Below the pieces are notes generated by a model. The model saw nothing but the letters and a program-made list of their open reading frames with translations. It was not told the DNA's origin and searched no databases. Shown here piece after piece: positions 61,969 to 64,000 of a stretch of 64,000 nucleotides of DNA (its first letter is position 1; every line of letters begins with the position of its first letter). The stretch lies in contig JODI01000001.1 of the NCBI GenBank assembly GCA_000720805.1, positions 1 to 64,000 on the forward strand, given 5' to 3'. A program made the position numbers and the translations under genes. This DNA comes from Streptomyces violaceoruber (GTDB taxonomy: Bacteria > Actinomycetota > Actinomycetes > Streptomycetales > Streptomycetaceae).

Positions 61969-62361
61969 TCAGATCCCCGGCCGATACCGGATCGGATGGT
62001 CGGCCGGCACCTCCACCAGCACGATCCGCGTCCCGTCCGGATCCGCGACCCACATCTCGATCAGCCCCCACGGCTCCTTCACCGGCGGCCGCACGATCTC
62101 GACGCCCTTGCCCCGCAGCTCCTCGTGGGCAGCGGCCACGTCCGCCACCTGGAGCCACAGCCGCACGGACGACGACGGCGGGACCTCCGACCGCCCCGAG
62201 AGCTCCAGGAACCCGCCGCCGAGGAAGTACACAGTCCCGCGATCCGGCCCCTCGCCGAACTCGCGGTAGACGGCGAGCCCCAGCTGTTCGCCGTAGAAGA
62301 CACGGGACCGTTCGGGATCAGTGGGCCGCAACAGGGTCCGGCCACTCAGTACGTGCACCAT
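61969..62361 (-). CDS. VOC-family (glyoxalase-like) protein
   Basis: 130 residues, single VOC domain: LRPTDPERSRVFYGEQLGL at the start, RLWLQVADVAAAHEEL, then VADPDGTRIVLVEVP. The ligand is unknown. The end is two bases from the end of the decayed GNAT gene. Confidence 0.87.
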   Translation of the reverse strand: MVHVLSGRTLLRPTDPERSRVFYGEQLGLAVYREFGEGPDRGTVYFLGGGFLELSGRSEVPPSSSVRLWLQVADVAAAHEELRGKGVEIVRPPVKEPWGLIEMWVADPDGTRIVLVEVPADHPIRYRPGI

Positions 62362-62434
62362 GCACCCGGAGCCTAGTGGCAGCGCTACTCTCATCGGTGC
62401 CCGAGCCGCGCCCGAGAACCGGAGAAACCGAGCC

Positions 62435-62968
62435 ATGGGAACCACCTCCCTGACCTTCCGTGACGCCACCCATGCCGACGTGGACGCTCTGGTCGCGCTG
62501 ATCGAGTCGGCGTACCGGGGGGACGCCAGCCGCGGGGGCTGGACCACCGAGGCGGACATTCTCGAAGGGCAGCGGACCGACCCGGAGGGTGTGCGGGAGG
62601 TCATCGAGGCGCCCAACAGCCGGCTGCTCACGGTCGAGCGCGACGGGCAGGTCATCGCCTGCTGCCAGCTCGAACGCCGCGGTGACCACGCCTACTTCGG
62701 GATGTTCGCGGTCAGCCCCGCGCAGCAGGGCGGCGGGCTCGGCAAGCTGATCATCGCGGAGGCGGAGCGGCAGGCCCGCGAGATCTGGGGCGCCACACAG
62801 ATGCACATGACGGTGATCTCCGTACGCGAGGACCTCATCGCCTGGTACGAGCGCCGCAGCTACCGCCGTACGGGAAAGATGACGCCCTTCCCGTACGGCG
62901 ACGAGCGCTTCGGCATTCCGCAGCGTGACGACCTGCAGTTCGAGCTGCTGGTCAAGGAGCTCGCGTAA
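62435..62968 (+). CDS. GNAT-family acetyltransferase
   Basis: 177 residues. Acetyl-CoA site FGMFAVSPAQQGGGLGKLIIAEAE (V-x-x-x-x-Q/R-x-x-G-x-G/A form), later YERRSYRRTGK. It likely acetylates an amine; the substrate is unknown. Confidence 0.87.
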   Translation: MGTTSLTFRDATHADVDALVALIESAYRGDASRGGWTTEADILEGQRTDPEGVREVIEAPNSRLLTVERDGQVIACCQLERRGDHAYFGMFAVSPAQQGGGLGKLIIAEAERQAREIWGATQMHMTVISVREDLIAWYERRSYRRTGKMTPFPYGDERFGIPQRDDLQFELLVKELA

Positions 62969-62991
62969 GGGCCACCGCGCTCAGCCGATCG

Positions 62992-63675
62992 TCACGCCGT
63001 GAAGCGGCCCGTCCGTTTGATCTCCGGGTAGTCGGTGGTCGCGCCGTCCAGTTCCAGCGCGCGCACCAGCCGCAGGTGCTCCTGTGTGTTCACGACCCAG
63101 CCGATGATCCTCAGGTCCGCCTCGCGGGCGAGTTCCACGACCTCCAGCGTGAGGCGGCGGATGTTGAGGCAGACGGTCGAGGCGCCGGCTTCCACCGCGC
63201 GGTCCACGATGTCGGTGCCGTACCGGCTGGCGATCAGCGCGGTGCGTACGCCCGGCAGCAGACGGGCGATCTCGGCGATCGCCTCGTCGTGGAACGAGGA
63301 CACCTCCACCCGCGCGGTGAGGTCCCGCCGCTCCATGACCTCGGCGAGCGCCCGGGCCGCGGCGACGTCCTTGATCTCGGCCTGCAACGGCAGTCGTACG
63401 GCGTCCAGGACCTCCTCGAACACCGGGACCCGTTCGCCCCGTCCGGCGTCCAGGGCGCGCAGCTCGTCGAGGGTCTGCTCGGCGATCGGGCCGGTTCCGT
63501 CGGTCGTACGGTCCACGTCGGCGTCGTGCATGACGACGAGGGCCTCGTCCTTGCTCAGATGCAGATCGAGTTCGATCACGTCGAGGCCGGCCTGTTCGGC
63601 GGCGACGAAGGACCTCAGGGTGTTCTCGGGTTCGGTACCCATGACTCCGCGGTGACCGATGGTGAGGAAGTTCAA
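62992..63675 (-). CDS. glycerophosphodiester phosphodiesterase
   Basis: 227 residues. GDPD motif: His8-Arg9 in GHRG, EPENT, Glu35 and Asp37 in VIELDLHL, and His50 in VVMHDADVDRTTDG. It releases glycerol-3-phosphate from lipid-derived diesters in the cytoplasm (no signal peptide). The start is TTG at 63675, the only reasonable start before GHRG. Confidence 0.88.
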   Translation of the reverse strand: MNFLTIGHRGVMGTEPENTLRSFVAAEQAGLDVIELDLHLSKDEALVVMHDADVDRTTDGTGPIAEQTLDELRALDAGRGERVPVFEEVLDAVRLPLQAEIKDVAAARALAEVMERRDLTARVEVSSFHDEAIAEIARLLPGVRTALIASRYGTDIVDRAVEAGASTVCLNIRRLTLEVVELAREADLRIIGWVVNTQEHLRLVRALELDGATTDYPEIKRTGRFTA

Positions 63676-63896
63676 CGTTCGACTCGCTTCCGTCGACGGC
63701 GGCTCGGCTCCCGGCGCGGGCCGGGGCGGACGGCCGCGCGGGCAGATCCGCAGCAGCCTAACGGCCTCGCCCCGCGATGAACCCGCGCCTGCGCCGTAAG
63801 CGGGCGGGTGAAGCGGAAGCAGCTGTCGTCGCGGTGTCCAGCAGGAAAAAGTTCTGTGACGATGGGCATGTACGGGATATTTTCCGGAGTCTCCAC

Positions 63897-63926
63897 TTGC
63901 TGACCGAAACCGCCTGTGTATACGGT
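63897..63926 (+). promoter_or_regulatory. possible promoter of the last gene
   Basis: TTGCTG (63897-63902) and, 18 bases later, TACGGT (63921-63926). The match to TTGACN/TANNNT is modest. Confidence 0.35.
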
Positions 63927-63961
63927 CTCCTTACGCGAGGTTCTCCCGTGGAGGATGGGTC

Positions 63962-64000
63962 ATGACGGAAATTCTTGTGCAGGTGGGTTCGGAGGAGCAG
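63962..64000 (+). CDS. start of an unidentified gene (partial)
   Basis: ATG 63962 with GGAGG seven bases upstream, giving MTEILVQVGSEEQ before the window ends. It is too short to assign. Confidence 0.6.
   Translation, partial: MTEILVQVGSEEQ

Noticed and set aside
1..64000. tRNA, rRNA and phage integration sites.
   Set aside because: No clover-leaf, CCA-ending or rRNA-like sequence was recognised on either strand by eye; a tRNA scan would settle this.

Overview
The window is very GC-rich, has long ORFs with G/C-biased third positions, frequent GTG/TTG starts, apparent leaderless transcripts and many actinobacterial families (DUF5997, Rv1733c-like, DUF5134, PaaX, LVIVD, GH62, MsiK-type ABC importers that lack an ATPase). 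It looks like Streptomyces chromosome, probably a variable or arm region, because intact genes are interleaved with many decaying ones. No rRNA, tRNA, CRISPR array or replication origin was seen.

Layout. 0-5.6 kb: a five-gene minus-strand sugar-acid operon (importer lipoprotein, two permeases, 5-dehydro-4-deoxyglucarate dehydratase, glucarate dehydratase), all four junctions being 4-bp ATGA overlaps or short gaps, behind a good promoter. 5.7-7.5 kb: two kinase-fold genes, the first frameshifted. 7.8-9.1 kb: the divergent DUF5997 / HTH-less LysR-type pair. 9.7-15 kb: a large LuxR-type ATPase regulator, a flavin oxidase, a HAD phosphatase and an Lrp regulator. 15.2-24.7 kb: a FUSC transporter, a lactonase behind a probable DasR site, a CbiX-like protein, a BadF-type (N-acetylglucosamine-kinase-like) kinase, and two uracil-DNA glycosylase genes. 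One glycosylase is intact on the plus strand and lies inside the split remains of a minus-strand paralogue. 24.8-29.5 kb: a frameshifted HEAT-repeat gene and an AidB-like acyl-CoA dehydrogenase with a divergent PaaX regulator. 29.6-33.9 kb: a plant cell-wall cluster (PL3 pectate lyase, a gutted PL1 pectate lyase, GH62 arabinofuranosidase, CE1-CBM2 esterase) with a near-perfect CebR box. 34-42 kb: old-yellow-enzyme reductase plus ArsR, an NCS2 purine/uracil permease, an FprA-type ferredoxin reductase, DUF305 and LVIVD proteins, and TetR. 42.5-49.5 kb: small proteins, HAD, PAP2, M56, DUF5134, and a second FUSC gene with its MarR. 49.6-52.2 kb: a large clan-A glycosidase with carbohydrate-binding-like modules.

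52.1-60 kb is the most interesting part. The C-terminal piece of a nucleotidyltransferase lies at 52.1-52.6 kb and the N-terminal piece of what looks like the same family lies at about 59.8-59.96 kb, on the same strand and in the right order. Between them are about 7.2 kb of redox and regulatory genes: siderophore-interacting reductase, AraC, PobA-like hydroxylase, a Tn3-family transposase remnant with a candidate terminal repeat, SDR, aldo/keto reductase, a second SDR with a non-canonical active site, and a TetR with two identical operators. This is best explained as an acquired segment that broke the nucleotidyltransferase gene. 60.2-64 kb: two VOC proteins, a badly decayed GNAT gene, an intact GNAT, a glycerophosphodiester phosphodiesterase and the start of an unidentified gene.

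A recurrent small-scale theme is perfect or near-perfect tandem duplications of 18-35 bp in intergenic DNA (7.6, 9.3, 9.5, 24.8, 29.5 and 37.0 kb).
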